From Thermococcus peptonophilus (GTDB lineage: Archaea > Methanobacteriota_B > Thermococci > Thermococcales > Thermococcaceae): a DNA stretch of 64,000 nucleotides. The number at the start of each line of letters is the position of its first letter. Position 1 is the first letter of the stretch. The notes beneath the pieces are model-generated. The model made no database searches, was not told the DNA's origin, and was given only the letters and a program-made list of their open reading frames with translations. The position numbers and the translations under genes are program-made. The stretch is from contig NZ_CP014750.1 in the NCBI RefSeq assembly GCF_001592435.1, forward strand, positions 62,001-126,000. The letters run 5' to 3'. Positions 51,372 through 61,762 of the stretch are shown here, piece after piece.

Positions 51372-51945
51372 GAAGCTTTTTGAGAAGCTGGCCGAAGTGC
51401 AGAGAAAGCTAGCTAAAAGGGTAGTTGAGAGGCCGTTGGATCTCTCGGCGGTTAAAACAGTCGGCGCGGTTGATGTCTCCTATCGCGGGGAATCCGCAAG
51501 GGCCGCCTTCGTCCTCTGTTCTTTTCCGGACTGTAAGCTGTTAAAACACCGCCTCGTTGAGGTTGAGGTGAGCTTTCCCTACGTGCCGACTTTCTTCTTC
51601 CTCAGGGAGACCCGGCCGGTCCTCGTAGCCATCGGGAAAGAAAGGCCCGATGTCCTTCTCGTTGAGGGACATGGGAAGACGCATCCGAGGGGGTACGGAC
51701 TGGCCTCACACATCGGCCTTGTTCTCGGAATCCCGACGATCGGAATTGCCAAGAGACTGTTGAGGGACAGTCCAGAAGGCTCGTGGGCTAGGGTTGGGAA
51801 GGCATACGTGAGCGTCGGGCATCTGATTGACCTAACATCCGCCGTTGAGATTGTTAGAAAGCTCAATGCGGGCGGCTATCCAAAACCGATCACAATAGCC
51901 GACAGGCTCTCAAAAGGCCATCCCACTACTTACGTTCAATCTTAA
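51364..51945 (+). CDS. nfi: Endonuclease V
   Basis: A 193-residue endonuclease V cutting one base 3' of deoxyinosine. Active-site acidic residues are in VKTVGAVDVSYRG (about 38), LLVEGHGKTHPRGYGLASHIG (about 105) and the later region; FPYVPTFFFLRE is the P-Y-(I/V)-P-x-x-L-x-x-R/E family element that wedges into DNA. ATG 51364 is preferred over GTG 51361 and overlaps the translin stop. The end overlaps the convergent regulator gene by 20 bases. Confidence 0.92.
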   Translation: MSEKLFEKLAEVQRKLAKRVVERPLDLSAVKTVGAVDVSYRGESARAAFVLCSFPDCKLLKHRLVEVEVSFPYVPTFFFLRETRPVLVAIGKERPDVLLVEGHGKTHPRGYGLASHIGLVLGIPTIGIAKRLLRDSPEGSWARVGKAYVSVGHLIDLTSAVEIVRKLNAGGYPKPITIADRLSKGHPTTYVQS

Positions 51946-52219
51946 ACCTCGGCTCTTCTATCCATTCCGATTTACACCGGGGACACCTGGAGGGAACTTT
52001 TATCTCTGACTTGAACACAAAGCCGCAGTTCCTGCACTCGGCGGGCTTTATCAGGAGGACTTTCCCCTCCCTCTTCACTATCTTCTGGATCGCCCTCAAG
52101 TCCTCGAGGATTACCTTAATTGACCCCTTGCCCCTGAGATCAAGCGCCCTGGCTAGCTCGCTGGGGGAGTAGTCCCGCTCCTCCAAAAGGCTTATTATCC
52201 TCTCCCTTCGAGTCGGCAT
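51926..52219 (-). CDS. Winged-helix and zinc-ribbon regulator
   Basis: A 97-residue protein: an N-terminal winged helix (IISLLEERDYSPSELARAL, SIKVILEDLRAIQKIV) followed by a zinc ribbon with CRNCGFVF and CPRCKSEW (residues about 62-86). This combination is common in archaeal transcription regulators. On the minus strand CTTTTTATC lies about 25 bases upstream of ATG 52219 and no ribosome binding site is visible, so the mRNA is probably leaderless. Reading frames that run further upstream would cover pus10 and are not used. Confidence 0.82.
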   Translation of the reverse strand: MPTRRERIISLLEERDYSPSELARALDLRGKGSIKVILEDLRAIQKIVKREGKVLLIKPAECRNCGFVFKSEIKVPSRCPRCKSEWIEEPRFKIERK

Positions 52220-52265
52220 GGGGGTAGTTTGGAGCTGGAGATAAAAAGCTTTAGGGTGTGGGAGT

Positions 52266-53456
52266 ATGATAATCGAGAAGGCCAGCGAAGTGCTTGAGAA
52301 ATACCAGCTCTGCGACCACTGCCTCGGCAGGCTCTTTGCGAAGCTCGGAAAGGGTACTAACGAGAAGAGGGGGAGGGCAATAAGGTTCGTTCTGAATATG
52401 GAGCGCTCCAAAGAAGGCCTTCCTTCCTTTGAAAAGCCAGCGGAATGCGAGCTTTGCCATAACGTTTTTGACTGGATTCCCGGCCTAATCGAGAAAATAA
52501 AAGAAGCAGCGGGGGAGGTAGAGTTTGACACTTTCCTCGTGGGTTCTAGGTTTCCGGATGAGATCCGGGAGAAAGAGAAGAAAATCTGGGAGGAGTTTGG
52601 CATAGAGACCGCCGAGCCAATAAACCGCGAGTTCAACCGCGAGCTGGGGAAGGCCTTTGGCAGGGCAACCGGGAAGGAAACATCGAAGAACCCCGACGTT
52701 GTTTTCATAGTCGAGCCTTACTCCGGCAAAATCGAACTCCAGATAAACCCCATCTACATCTACGGTCGGTATAGGAAGCTCGTCCGGGGGATACCTCAGA
52801 CACCCCACCCGGACTTCGAGGAGAGCGTCGCCTCGATAATCTGCCGCCCCTTTTCCAGGGCAACCGGCGGGAAGTGCGTCTTTAAAGGAGCTGGAAGGGA
52901 AGACGTTGACGTTAGAACCCTCGGCAACGGGAGGCCGTTCATCCTGGAGATAAAGCGCCCGAAGAGGAGGAAGATCAACCTTGAGGAGATAGCGAGGGAA
53001 ATCAACGCGAGCGGGAAGGTTGAGGTGCTTAACCTGAGGTTCACCACCCCAGACGAAGCTGAGAGAGTTCTCTCGACGCCGCACCGAAAGGAATACCTTG
53101 CCCTTGTGCTTGTGGAGGATGGTGTTACTCCTAAAGAAGCGGAGGAAGTTGCTAAAAAGCTCACCGGACTTGAGATTTACCAGAGGACACCCTGGAGAGT
53201 CAGGAAGGCGAGGACCGACAAGGTAAGGGTGAGGAGAGTCCACCACGCTGAGGCAAAGTGGAGAGATGAAAAGCACTTTGAGCTGAGGCTCGTTACCGAT
53301 GGCGGCCTCTACATCAAAGAGCTCATCTCTGGGGACAAAGGAAGGACGAAGCCGAGCGTCAGCGACCTTCTCGGCAAGCCGGCGTGGTGTGAGCGGCTCG
53401 ACGTTCTGAATGTTCTCGATGATGAACGTCCAGAGGGTTCTTCTGAAACCAGGTGA
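52266..53456 (+). CDS. pus10: tRNA pseudouridine(54/55) synthase Pus10
   Basis: A 396-residue enzyme isomerising U54 and U55 in the tRNA T arm. The N-terminal part carries a zinc-binding set CDHCLGRLF and CELCHNVFDW. The catalytic domain has the Asp motif GREDVDVRTLGNGRPFILEI (about residue 225), then GRYRKLVRGIPQTPH and SGDKGRTKPSVSDLLG near the end, the thumb-loop and forefinger side being family features. GGGAGT precedes the ATG. It is upstream of the rpl21e group with 162 bases between. Confidence 0.93.
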   Translation: MIIEKASEVLEKYQLCDHCLGRLFAKLGKGTNEKRGRAIRFVLNMERSKEGLPSFEKPAECELCHNVFDWIPGLIEKIKEAAGEVEFDTFLVGSRFPDEIREKEKKIWEEFGIETAEPINREFNRELGKAFGRATGKETSKNPDVVFIVEPYSGKIELQINPIYIYGRYRKLVRGIPQTPHPDFEESVASIICRPFSRATGGKCVFKGAGREDVDVRTLGNGRPFILEIKRPKRRKINLEEIAREINASGKVEVLNLRFTTPDEAERVLSTPHRKEYLALVLVEDGVTPKEAEEVAKKLTGLEIYQRTPWRVRKARTDKVRVRRVHHAEAKWRDEKHFELRLVTDGGLYIKELISGDKGRTKPSVSDLLGKPAWCERLDVLNVLDDERPEGSSETR

Positions 53457-53460
53457 AAAA

Positions 53461-53618
53461 TTTATAAACGCTCCGCCAGAGCCAATACTGATTCCCGGGC
53501 AGGGTTAGTTGGTAAACTGGTGCGAAAAGAGCGATCCCGGGAAACTCGTGAAAAGACTGGACTCTCCCTGTGGGAGTTGCTGGATTGAGTGATTAAAGAC
53601 ACCCGTGAGGTGATTGGA
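53461..53618 (+). promoter_or_regulatory. Promoter and structured leader before rpl21e
   Basis: TTTATAAACG (53461-53470) is a TATA element predicting transcription from about 53490. The roughly 125-base leader to the rpl21e ATG begins TTCCCGGG (53492-53499), complementary to CCCGGGAA at 53536-53543. It contains AGTT-GGTA-AACT inside that pair and a second hairpin CTCCC-TGT-GGGAG (53564-53576). An independent small RNA or an autoregulatory ribosomal-protein leader would both fit. I see no tRNA and no C/D boxes in it. Confidence 0.5.
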
Positions 53619-53915
53619 ATGGTTAAGAAGGCGCACAGCTTCAGGAGGAAGACGAGGGGTAAGCTCAGTAAGCACCCGAGGAGAAGGGGCCTTCCCCCAC
53701 TTACTAGATTCCTTCAGGAGTTTGAGGTCGGGCAGAAGGTTCACATCGTTATCGAACCGAGCTACCACAAGGGCATGCCCGACCCGAGGTTCCATGGAAG
53801 GACGGGAACCGTCGTCGGCAAGCGCGGAGACGCTTACATCGTCCAGATAACCGACGGCGGCAAGGTTAAGACATTCTTCATACACCCCGTCCACCTCAGG
53901 CCCCAGAAGGGATGA
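53619..53915 (+). CDS. rpl21e: 50S ribosomal protein L21e
   Basis: A 98-residue archaeal/eukaryotic L21e (eL21). [57 protein letters not shown] and a [19 protein letters not shown] end are family features. ATG 53619 follows GAGGTGATTGGA. It is the first gene of rpl21e-rpoF-DUF655-rsmA, a conserved archaeal order, and sits behind a long structured leader. Confidence 0.96.
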
Positions 53916-53917
53916 CT

Positions 53918-54286
53918 ATGATAGGCAGGAAGAAGCTCGAGGAGCACTACATTACCATAGCGGAGGCTAAGGAGCTCCTCGAGAGAAGGCACGCCGAAGG
54001 TCTTGCCGAGAACCCGGAGGAGCCGATGTTCTACGAGGCCAGGGTTAGCCTTGAACATGCCGAGCGCTTCGCAAAGCTGAAGCCCGAGCAGGCGAGGGAG
54101 CTCAAGGAGAAGCTTATGGGCCTCTTTGACTGGATAGACGAGAGGATAGCTGCAAAGCTCGTTGACATCCTGCCAGAGGACTACCTTGACATCCGTGTCA
54201 TCTTCGCGAAAGAGGACTACATGCCGACTCCCGAGGAGGCCAAAGAGATCATTAAGGTTATTGATGAATACCGGCCTCTCGACTGA
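53918..54286 (+). CDS. rpoF: DNA-directed RNA polymerase subunit F (Rpb4-like)
   Basis: A 122-residue Rpb4 homologue that forms the stalk of archaeal RNA polymerase with subunit E. MIGRKKLEEHYITIAEAKEL, the conserved helical region EHAERFAKLKPEQARELKEK and the HRDC-like tail DWIDERIAAKLVDILPEDYL are visible. ATG 53918 starts two bases after the rpl21e stop; ATG 53912 overlaps that stop and is the alternative. Spacing implies co-translation with rpl21e. Confidence 0.93.
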   Translation: MIGRKKLEEHYITIAEAKELLERRHAEGLAENPEEPMFYEARVSLEHAERFAKLKPEQARELKEKLMGLFDWIDERIAAKLVDILPEDYLDIRVIFAKEDYMPTPEEAKEIIKVIDEYRPLD

Positions 54287-54352
54287 CCTCTTTTCTTTTC
54301 CCTTGAGGAAAGTATAAAAACCGGTGAGTGAATAAATTCTGGGGGAGAGACT

Positions 54353-56287
<1,935 letters not shown>

Positions 56288-56347
56288 ACCCCCTCACACT
56301 CTTTACAACACCCAAGCTTTTTTAAAACCTCTCTCCGACCCGAGTAC

Positions 56348-58093
56348 ATGATAGTCGCTATCATAGACGGCTACACCGACGAACCAGCGGGTTTGGGAGT
56401 CCCCCCTTACCTCGGTATATACCCCAGGTACGCCTACGGCGCTATAAAAAAGGCCAGGAAAGATGCGTCGATTTTCTACCTCACCATAGACGACCTGCGT
56501 GCCACGTTTCTGGGTGAGAGGGGGATAGAGACCCGGAACAAGACGCCGAACTTTCCTAAAACTAAAGAAATCCTGGAAAAAGCCGATCTTATAGTTTACA
56601 TCGGTGGTCTCCACACTCCTGGAAAGTACCTGTCTGCAGTTCCCGGGAGCGTGGAGGAGGTAGCAAGGTTTCTCACCCAGTTCAAAGGAGAGAAAATCCT
56701 CGGCGGGCCTGCTTTCATGGGTTCTGCTACCATGGGAGGCATTAAGATAACCAGCAGGGAACTCCAGATTGCTCACCAAGTTTTTGACCACGTTGTCTAT
56801 GGCGACCTTGAGGCGTTTCTGTTTGACTACCTAACTAACCCAAAGGATGCAGACCCGTTTCGATTTAGAACTTATACTGAATTAAGGGATTATGCAATTA
56901 TTGGGACGGAGGTCGTTAAGCAGTTCCCTGATTACCCCGACTTTGTCATAGTTGAAATCGAGACCCAGAGGGGTTGTCCCAAGGCTATGGGGATTGGCGG
57001 ATGCTCATTCTGTACCGAGCCTGTCAGGTATCGCAGAGTGGAAGACAGACCGATTGAGGATGTCGTTGAAGAAGTTAAAGCCCTCTATGCTCTCGGTGTC
57101 AGACACTTCCGGGTAGGCAGGCAGAGCTGTATATTCTCCTACATGGCAAAGCCAGATGGCAGGGTCCCTATACCAAATCCCGGGGCAATTGAGAAGCTCT
57201 TCCGCGGAATTCGCTCGGTCGCTCCCGAGGTCAAGACACTCCACGTTGACAACGCCAACCCAGCAGTCATAGCAAACTATCCTGAGGAGAGCAGGAGAAT
57301 AGCGAAGGCCCTGATAAAATACGGCACTCCTGGAAATGTAGTCGCGTTTGGTCTCGAAAGCGCCGACCCAAAGGTTGCAAAGCTCAACAACCTCAACGCC
57401 ACAGCTGAAGAGACATATGAGGCGGTCAAACTTCTCAACGAAATTGGGGAAAGAAGAGGATACAATGGAATGCCATGGCTTCTCCCGGGCATAAACATAA
57501 TCTTCGGTCTACCAGGAGAGACAAAAAAGAGCTATGAAATCACATTCCAGTTCCTAAAAAAGATCCTCGATGATGGCTTGATGGTCAGGCGCATAAACAT
57601 CCGCCAGGTAGTAGTTTTTCCGGGAACACCTCTGTGGCACATGAAGGATAAGGTGAAAGTCGAGAAGCACAAGAAACTTATTCAGCACTACCGCTATAAG
57701 ATAAGGCACGAGATAGACCTGCCCATGCTCAAGCGTGTTGTCCCTGGGGGAACTGTTCTAAGAGACGTCCGCGCTGAGGTTTTCGATAACGGCCTAACTT
57801 ATGGGAGACAGATAGGGAGTTATCCACTCATAGTCGGGATGCCCAAGCGGGTTCCCATCAACAAATTCTACGACGTTTTAATTGTTGATCACGGCTTCAG
57901 GAGTATAACTGGAATTCCAGTCCCTGTGAACGTGAACAGGGAGAGTCCAAAGGTCTTAGAGTACATACCGGGCATAGGGAAGAAGACTGCCGTGAAAATA
58001 CTGGCAAAGCGACCCTTTAAGACCCCTGAAGAATTCTTCGACGTTATTGGAGAGGATAAAAAGGATATGCTGAAAGATTTAATCACCCTGTAG
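56348..58093 (+). CDS. Radical SAM protein with unusual Cys spacing and C-terminal helix-hairpin-helix
   Basis: A 581-residue protein. An N-terminal domain (MIVAIIDGYTDEPAGLGVPP, DLIVYIGGLHTPGKYL) is followed by a radical SAM barrel. The cluster motif reads GCPKAMGIGGCSFC: C-x8-C-x2-C instead of C-x3-C-x2-C. The SAM-binding region is AFGLESADPKVAKLN, and INIIFGLPGETKKSYE follows. The end (YIPGIGKKTAVKILAKRPF) is a helix-hairpin-helix typical of nucleic acid binding. CTTTTTTAAAACC upstream with no ribosome binding site suggests a leaderless mRNA. The substrate, perhaps RNA, is unknown. Confidence 0.85.
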   Translation: MIVAIIDGYTDEPAGLGVPPYLGIYPRYAYGAIKKARKDASIFYLTIDDLRATFLGERGIETRNKTPNFPKTKEILEKADLIVYIGGLHTPGKYLSAVPGSVEEVARFLTQFKGEKILGGPAFMGSATMGGIKITSRELQIAHQVFDHVVYGDLEAFLFDYLTNPKDADPFRFRTYTELRDYAIIGTEVVKQFPDYPDFVIVEIETQRGCPKAMGIGGCSFCTEPVRYRRVEDRPIEDVVEEVKALYALGVRHFRVGRQSCIFSYMAKPDGRVPIPNPGAIEKLFRGIRSVAPEVKTLHVDNANPAVIANYPEESRRIAKALIKYGTPGNVVAFGLESADPKVAKLNNLNATAEETYEAVKLLNEIGERRGYNGMPWLLPGINIIFGLPGETKKSYEITFQFLKKILDDGLMVRRINIRQVVVFPGTPLWHMKDKVKVEKHKKLIQHYRYKIRHEIDLPMLKRVVPGGTVLRDVRAEVFDNGLTYGRQIGSYPLIVGMPKRVPINKFYDVLIVDHGFRSITGIPVPVNVNRESPKVLEYIPGIGKKTAVKILAKRPFKTPEEFFDVIGEDKKDMLKDLITL

Positions 58094-58862
58094 AGGTCTG
58101 GTTGCCCTCTGGCCATTTGAACCCGATTATGTGCTCGATGAGTGCCACCTCAGCACGGAGAGCGCTGTCTGACTTCCCCTCAAGTACGATCAAGCCTTCT
58201 CTCGGCACTGTAATTCTGTTTGTGGTGGCCCCCTCGTTGGGCCCCAGCAACACAACTGCTAGGTGTTTCTTGTTTCCAATGCGGCCCAGCCCAATGAGAG
58301 ATTTTGTGAAGAACGTCAGGTACCTAATGTCATGCCTTTTCATTGTCTCCTCATATGCATAGGCCTTGGCACTGGCGTTGTCCATGCCCTCCTGAAGGCC
58401 CTTCCAGTAGTAGTACCTCTTAAACAGCGTTGAAGTCAGGGCGCTTATCTCAGTGACTGCAGCGGTTCTATCAACACAGCTGCCGACAAATTCTTCAGGA
58501 GACGATGAACACAGCTTGACGTTTGTGTCTCCGATGATGATAGTGAACTTCTCGTAGGGTGCTCTGAGGGTCATATTAATATCCACTTCAGGAATTCCCG
58601 TAACATAGCCCGTGATGTTTATTGCGTAGCCCTCAGTACCCGCGGGTAGCTTAAAACCCTGGAGGGTTAGATTAACGTATTCTTTGGGTGTGAGGGAGAG
58701 GTAACGTCCATCGGGTAGTTTGAAAACCAGGTAGGTTTTAGCAGGTGAAGACTTAGAAGGATGAATGGAATCCTCATAATTTGAGTACCCATACCCCAAG
58801 TAGCCGAGGGGGGCGGCAATCAGAATTAGCAGAACTAGAGCAAGGAGGAGCCTTCTGGACAC
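58083..58862 (-). CDS. Secreted or anchored protein downstream of the S-layer gene
   Basis: A 259-residue protein with an N-terminal hydrophobic segment (LLLALVLLILIAAPLGYLG) and an extracellular-looking beta-rich domain with several N-glycosylation sites (NLT, NIT, NMT, NAS) and two cysteines (KLCSSS, GSCVDR) that could form a disulfide. The C-terminal part has HLAVVLLGPNEGATTNRITV. I do not recognise the family. GTG 58862 follows GGGAGGTTGTTGAT. It is 53 bases after the S-layer gene and shares a transcript only if the hairpin at 58910 is read through. It overlaps the radical SAM gene by 11 bases. Confidence 0.72.
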   Translation of the reverse strand: MSRRLLLALVLLILIAAPLGYLGYGYSNYEDSIHPSKSSPAKTYLVFKLPDGRYLSLTPKEYVNLTLQGFKLPAGTEGYAINITGYVTGIPEVDINMTLRAPYEKFTIIIGDTNVKLCSSSPEEFVGSCVDRTAAVTEISALTSTLFKRYYYWKGLQEGMDNASAKAYAYEETMKRHDIRYLTFFTKSLIGLGRIGNKKHLAVVLLGPNEGATTNRITVPREGLIVLEGKSDSALRAEVALIEHIIGFKWPEGNQTSTG

Positions 58863-58909
58863 ATCAACAACCTCCCAGAAGTTCTAACTAAAGGAAAGAG
58901 AAGAAGAGA

Positions 58910-58926
58910 GGCCTTCAGTGAAGGCC
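58910..58926 (-). promoter_or_regulatory. Perfect hairpin at the S-layer gene stop codon
   Basis: GGCCTTC (58910-58916) pairs with GAAGGCC (58920-58926), seven base pairs with a three-base loop, spanning the S-layer stop codon (58915-58917). On the minus strand it is followed by a pyrimidine tract TCTCTTCTTCTCTTTCC. It may stabilise the S-layer mRNA or limit readthrough into the next gene. Confidence 0.45.
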
Positions 58927-60735
58927 AGCGAGGTACTCCATGAGAGCCTCGGCGGCTGCCTTGGTGCCGTCCCTGTCAGCACCGGCGACGAGGACGACGC
59001 CGTGGCCGCCGATGGTCGGGCAGTTGTCGATGTACTTGACGACACCGGCCTTGAGGGTCTCGTTAGCGGCCCACTCTTCGTAGGTAGTCGGGACACCGAG
59101 CTTGTCGGCAAGGGCAGCGGTGACCTTGTTGACAACCGGACCACCGACGAGGATGAGGTTGCTGTCAACGCTGTCGAGGCCAGCGGCCATGATCTCGTCG
59201 TCGAGGACGGTTATCGGGGTGGTTATCTTGCTGACGACTGCGGCCTTGGCCGGGTCGGGTGTGGCCTTTATGTCGTCGATTGTCCAGCCTTCAAGCTCGT
59301 CGCCGACACCGAGCTCCTGGGTGGCGTACTCTGGCTTGAGCGGGTCAATGACAACCCAAGCGGACATAGCGGCGTAGGTCTTGTCGTCGGCCGGGTTCTT
59401 CTTCTTCATAATGTCAGCAACGTAGTCAACCTTGTAGGTGTCGAAGAGGTCAACTTCCTTGCCCTCAAGAGCCTCTTTGTTCTGGAGAGCGAACCAATCG
59501 AGTTCACCGTTGTTTATGCCGAGCTTGGCTATCCAGCCAGGCATGAACTCGCCGCCGTCGTAGATGCGGGCGATGTCAGTCTGGACTTCGACAAGGGCAC
59601 TGGTGGTTCCGCCGATACCAATGAAGGTGTCCTTGAGGGTTATCCTTATGCCTCCATTGAAGAGGGTCATTGAATCTGGTGTGTCGGTGTTTGGGTCGGT
59701 GTCGAGGGTTATGATCTTGCTTCCAGCCGGGCCGGAGATCTCGAAGAGGGCCTTGACTTGGTTGACGTCAATATCGATAACCTTGACGGTGTAGTCGCCA
59801 AAGGTTGCCGTCTCATCCTTGTTGATGTACTTCTCTCCCCAGTCGTTACCGTACTCGATGTAGTCACTGCCGATGTCAAGGACCTTGATGGTCTTGCCGA
59901 AGAGGGTGATTGTGTCTCCCTTCTCGACACCCTTAATGACATCAGCCTGGTAGAGGCTGTAAGAGCTGCCCGGCTTAACGTCGCTGACGGTGTAAGTTGT
60001 TCCAACGGCACCAAGGACTGGGTCCCAGAGAGTCCTCTTATAAGCGTTCAGGCTGAAGGTCACGTTGGCCACGACATTGTCAACGATAACGGTGAAGTCG
60101 CTGAAGTCATCTACGTCAGTGAAGTCAGCGTCGTTGAAGCCCTTGAGCTCAATCTTGCCGATTGATATGGTGTAGTGTATGTTGACGTCAGTAGCGTCGT
60201 GCCAGTTGCCGTTCGGGTCCTGCCAGTAGTTGTTGCCGTTTCCGTCCTTCCACTCTACAGCGCCAAAGACGTAGTCAGTGTACCCACTGTCATAAACACC
60301 GCCATTCCAAGCTGAAGCTGAGAGGTTGGCGTTGAATATCGGGTTGCCGTTCGCGTCGTAGCTTCCGTTCCACCAGCCTGGGTAGTCGGCAAGGTTTTCT
60401 CCAACCCTGTAGTCTCCCCTGTAAGTGTTGTCAAAGACCGGGATGTCAGCCGGGTCGTAGGCGACGTCCTTCTTAACAACAACGCTGGCGTCCTTAACCT
60501 TGACGTCCTCCTCAGTGTAGAGCAGGGTACCAAGGGCAACGGCTATGTCGGCAGCTGAAGCGACATCCTGAGCAGCGGCCTGGCTTCCAATAACGATTTT
60601 AACGTTGGGCTCTCCGTTCTTAACAAAGAAGTCCTTCGGGATGTTCGGGACTGTCGGCTGAGCGCTGGCAAAGCCGAGGGTTGCGCCAACCATTGCGGCA
60701 CCGACTGCGAGTGCCGCGATCTTCTTCACCTTCAT
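58915..60735 (-). CDS. S-layer glycoprotein
   Basis: A 606-residue surface layer protein of the Thermococcales type. The signal peptide is MKVKKIAALAVGAAMVGATL followed by GFASA, with cleavage before QPTVPNIP. The mature protein has Asp-, Gly- and Asn-rich beta repeats, N-glycosylation sites (NGS, NLS, NVT), and an ADIAVALGTLLYTEEDV region near the start that recurs in this family. The C-terminal domain (GVVLVAGADRDGTKAAAEAL) resembles the start of the same repeat. AAGGAGGTGTTGTGGA precedes the ATG. Its promoter is the strong csg-type site. Confidence 0.92.
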   Translation of the reverse strand: MKVKKIAALAVGAAMVGATLGFASAQPTVPNIPKDFFVKNGEPNVKIVIGSQAAAQDVASAADIAVALGTLLYTEEDVKVKDASVVVKKDVAYDPADIPVFDNTYRGDYRVGENLADYPGWWNGSYDANGNPIFNANLSASAWNGGVYDSGYTDYVFGAVEWKDGNGNNYWQDPNGNWHDATDVNIHYTISIGKIELKGFNDADFTDVDDFSDFTVIVDNVVANVTFSLNAYKRTLWDPVLGAVGTTYTVSDVKPGSSYSLYQADVIKGVEKGDTITLFGKTIKVLDIGSDYIEYGNDWGEKYINKDETATFGDYTVKVIDIDVNQVKALFEISGPAGSKIITLDTDPNTDTPDSMTLFNGGIRITLKDTFIGIGGTTSALVEVQTDIARIYDGGEFMPGWIAKLGINNGELDWFALQNKEALEGKEVDLFDTYKVDYVADIMKKKNPADDKTYAAMSAWVVIDPLKPEYATQELGVGDELEGWTIDDIKATPDPAKAAVVSKITTPITVLDDEIMAAGLDSVDSNLILVGGPVVNKVTAALADKLGVPTTYEEWAANETLKAGVVKYIDNCPTIGGHGVVLVAGADRDGTKAAAEALMEYLAGLH

Positions 60736-60759
60736 TCCACAACACCTCCTTGGGTTGTT

Positions 60760-60827
60760 GGGGCTTTAGCCCCTACTAAAGTGTTGTCATACCTATCTGG
60801 CAACTTGGGGTTTAAATACTTTTCGCT
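60760..60827 (-). promoter_or_regulatory. csg-type S-layer promoter and leader hairpin
   Basis: On the minus strand GCGAAAAGTATTTAAACC (BRE plus TATA, about 60810-60827) is the strong S-layer promoter form widely used in Thermococcus genetics. Transcription should begin near 60788, giving a leader of about 50 bases with the hairpin GGGGC-TTTA-GCCCC (60760-60773) and AAGGAGGTG before the ATG. The gap to the next gene end (60736-60926) contains nothing else I can identify. Confidence 0.75.
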
Positions 60828-60926
60828 TTCAGACCCTTTCAGAGGCCAAAAAAAGCTCGCTGATTGCCGTAAAAATGAAAAGGAGGCTTAACCTAATGCC
60901 TACACGTAATTCGCCTTTTGCCGATA

Positions 60927-61760
60927 TTATCTCATCAGCTTGAATGAGGTGTTAGCCTTCTCAATGGCCATGGCTTTAAGCGGCCTGGTAACGAGCTCGT
61001 GAGCGAAGCCCGCCAGATCAGAGAGAACACCCTGGATCTCCGATGGGTTTAAATCAACTATTTCTGGCTCTACAACAGATATTGCCACTGGGGCATACTT
61101 TCCAGTCAGCTGAAAGGCAGTCTCCACGTCTGAAATGAGTTCCGCGGCCACCAGGAAGCGTTTTCTGTTGGTCTCCTCGTTCTCGCCCTGCTGCTGTATG
61201 GCAAATTTGTTTATCCTGCATCCCTCGTACACAAGGGCCTTCTTGAGGTCTGCCTCAACCCTATTCTCGTCCTCTCCGTAAACTTCAACGACAAATCTGT
61301 AAAGGAGCATTCTTTCGTCGATTATCAGAGACTCTATCTCCTCTCGGGAATATCCCACCTGTGGCTCTGGCAGTTCGTCAAGTTTTGGATACGCTGCCAG
61401 CGGTCCAAACTTCTCCATTAGCTGCCCCATGAGATAGGATACTCCCCCAAGGATTTTTGTCAGATGCTTCGCTGGAATCTCAATGCTATCTGTTGAAACA
61501 AGATCAACGGCCGCGGGAGCGTAGCGGATAGCCAGATCAACGAGGACTTCAAACGGCCCCCGGATTCTGGCTTCTATCATCCCCGAGTACGGCAGGAGGT
61601 CGTTATCAGGGTCTTCAACTATCTCATCAACGTAGATGTCCCTGATTTCCACATCTTTTTCGGCTTTTAGCGATTCAGCGGTCTGACCCATGGCGCTTTC
61701 TAAAGCTTTCCTATCATTGGAAAGACCTTCGATGTAAAAAATAACCTCAATTGGTTCCAT
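60927..61760 (-). CDS. Internally duplicated conserved hypothetical protein
   Basis: A 277-residue soluble protein made of two similar halves. Residues about 1-130 contain FEVLVDLAIRYAPAAVDLVS then EIPAKHLTKILGGVSYLMGQ; residues about 145-277 contain VETAFQLTGKYAPVAISVVE then LNPSEIQGVLSDLAGFAHEL. The alpha/beta pattern suggests two ferredoxin-like or ACT-like domains, though no ligand site is visible. I do not recognise the family. ATG 61760 follows GGTGGTGAAA. It lies two bases after an AmmeMemoRadiSam-type radical SAM enzyme. Confidence 0.8.
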   Translation of the reverse strand: MEPIEVIFYIEGLSNDRKALESAMGQTAESLKAEKDVEIRDIYVDEIVEDPDNDLLPYSGMIEARIRGPFEVLVDLAIRYAPAAVDLVSTDSIEIPAKHLTKILGGVSYLMGQLMEKFGPLAAYPKLDELPEPQVGYSREEIESLIIDERMLLYRFVVEVYGEDENRVEADLKKALVYEGCRINKFAIQQQGENEETNRKRFLVAAELISDVETAFQLTGKYAPVAISVVEPEIVDLNPSEIQGVLSDLAGFAHELVTRPLKAMAIEKANTSFKLMR

Positions 61761-61762
61761 TT

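Noticed and set aside
53491-53560. tRNA-like sequence (TTAGTTGGTAAACTGG) in the rpl21e leader
   Set aside because: No acceptor stem, T arm or anticodon arm can be drawn.
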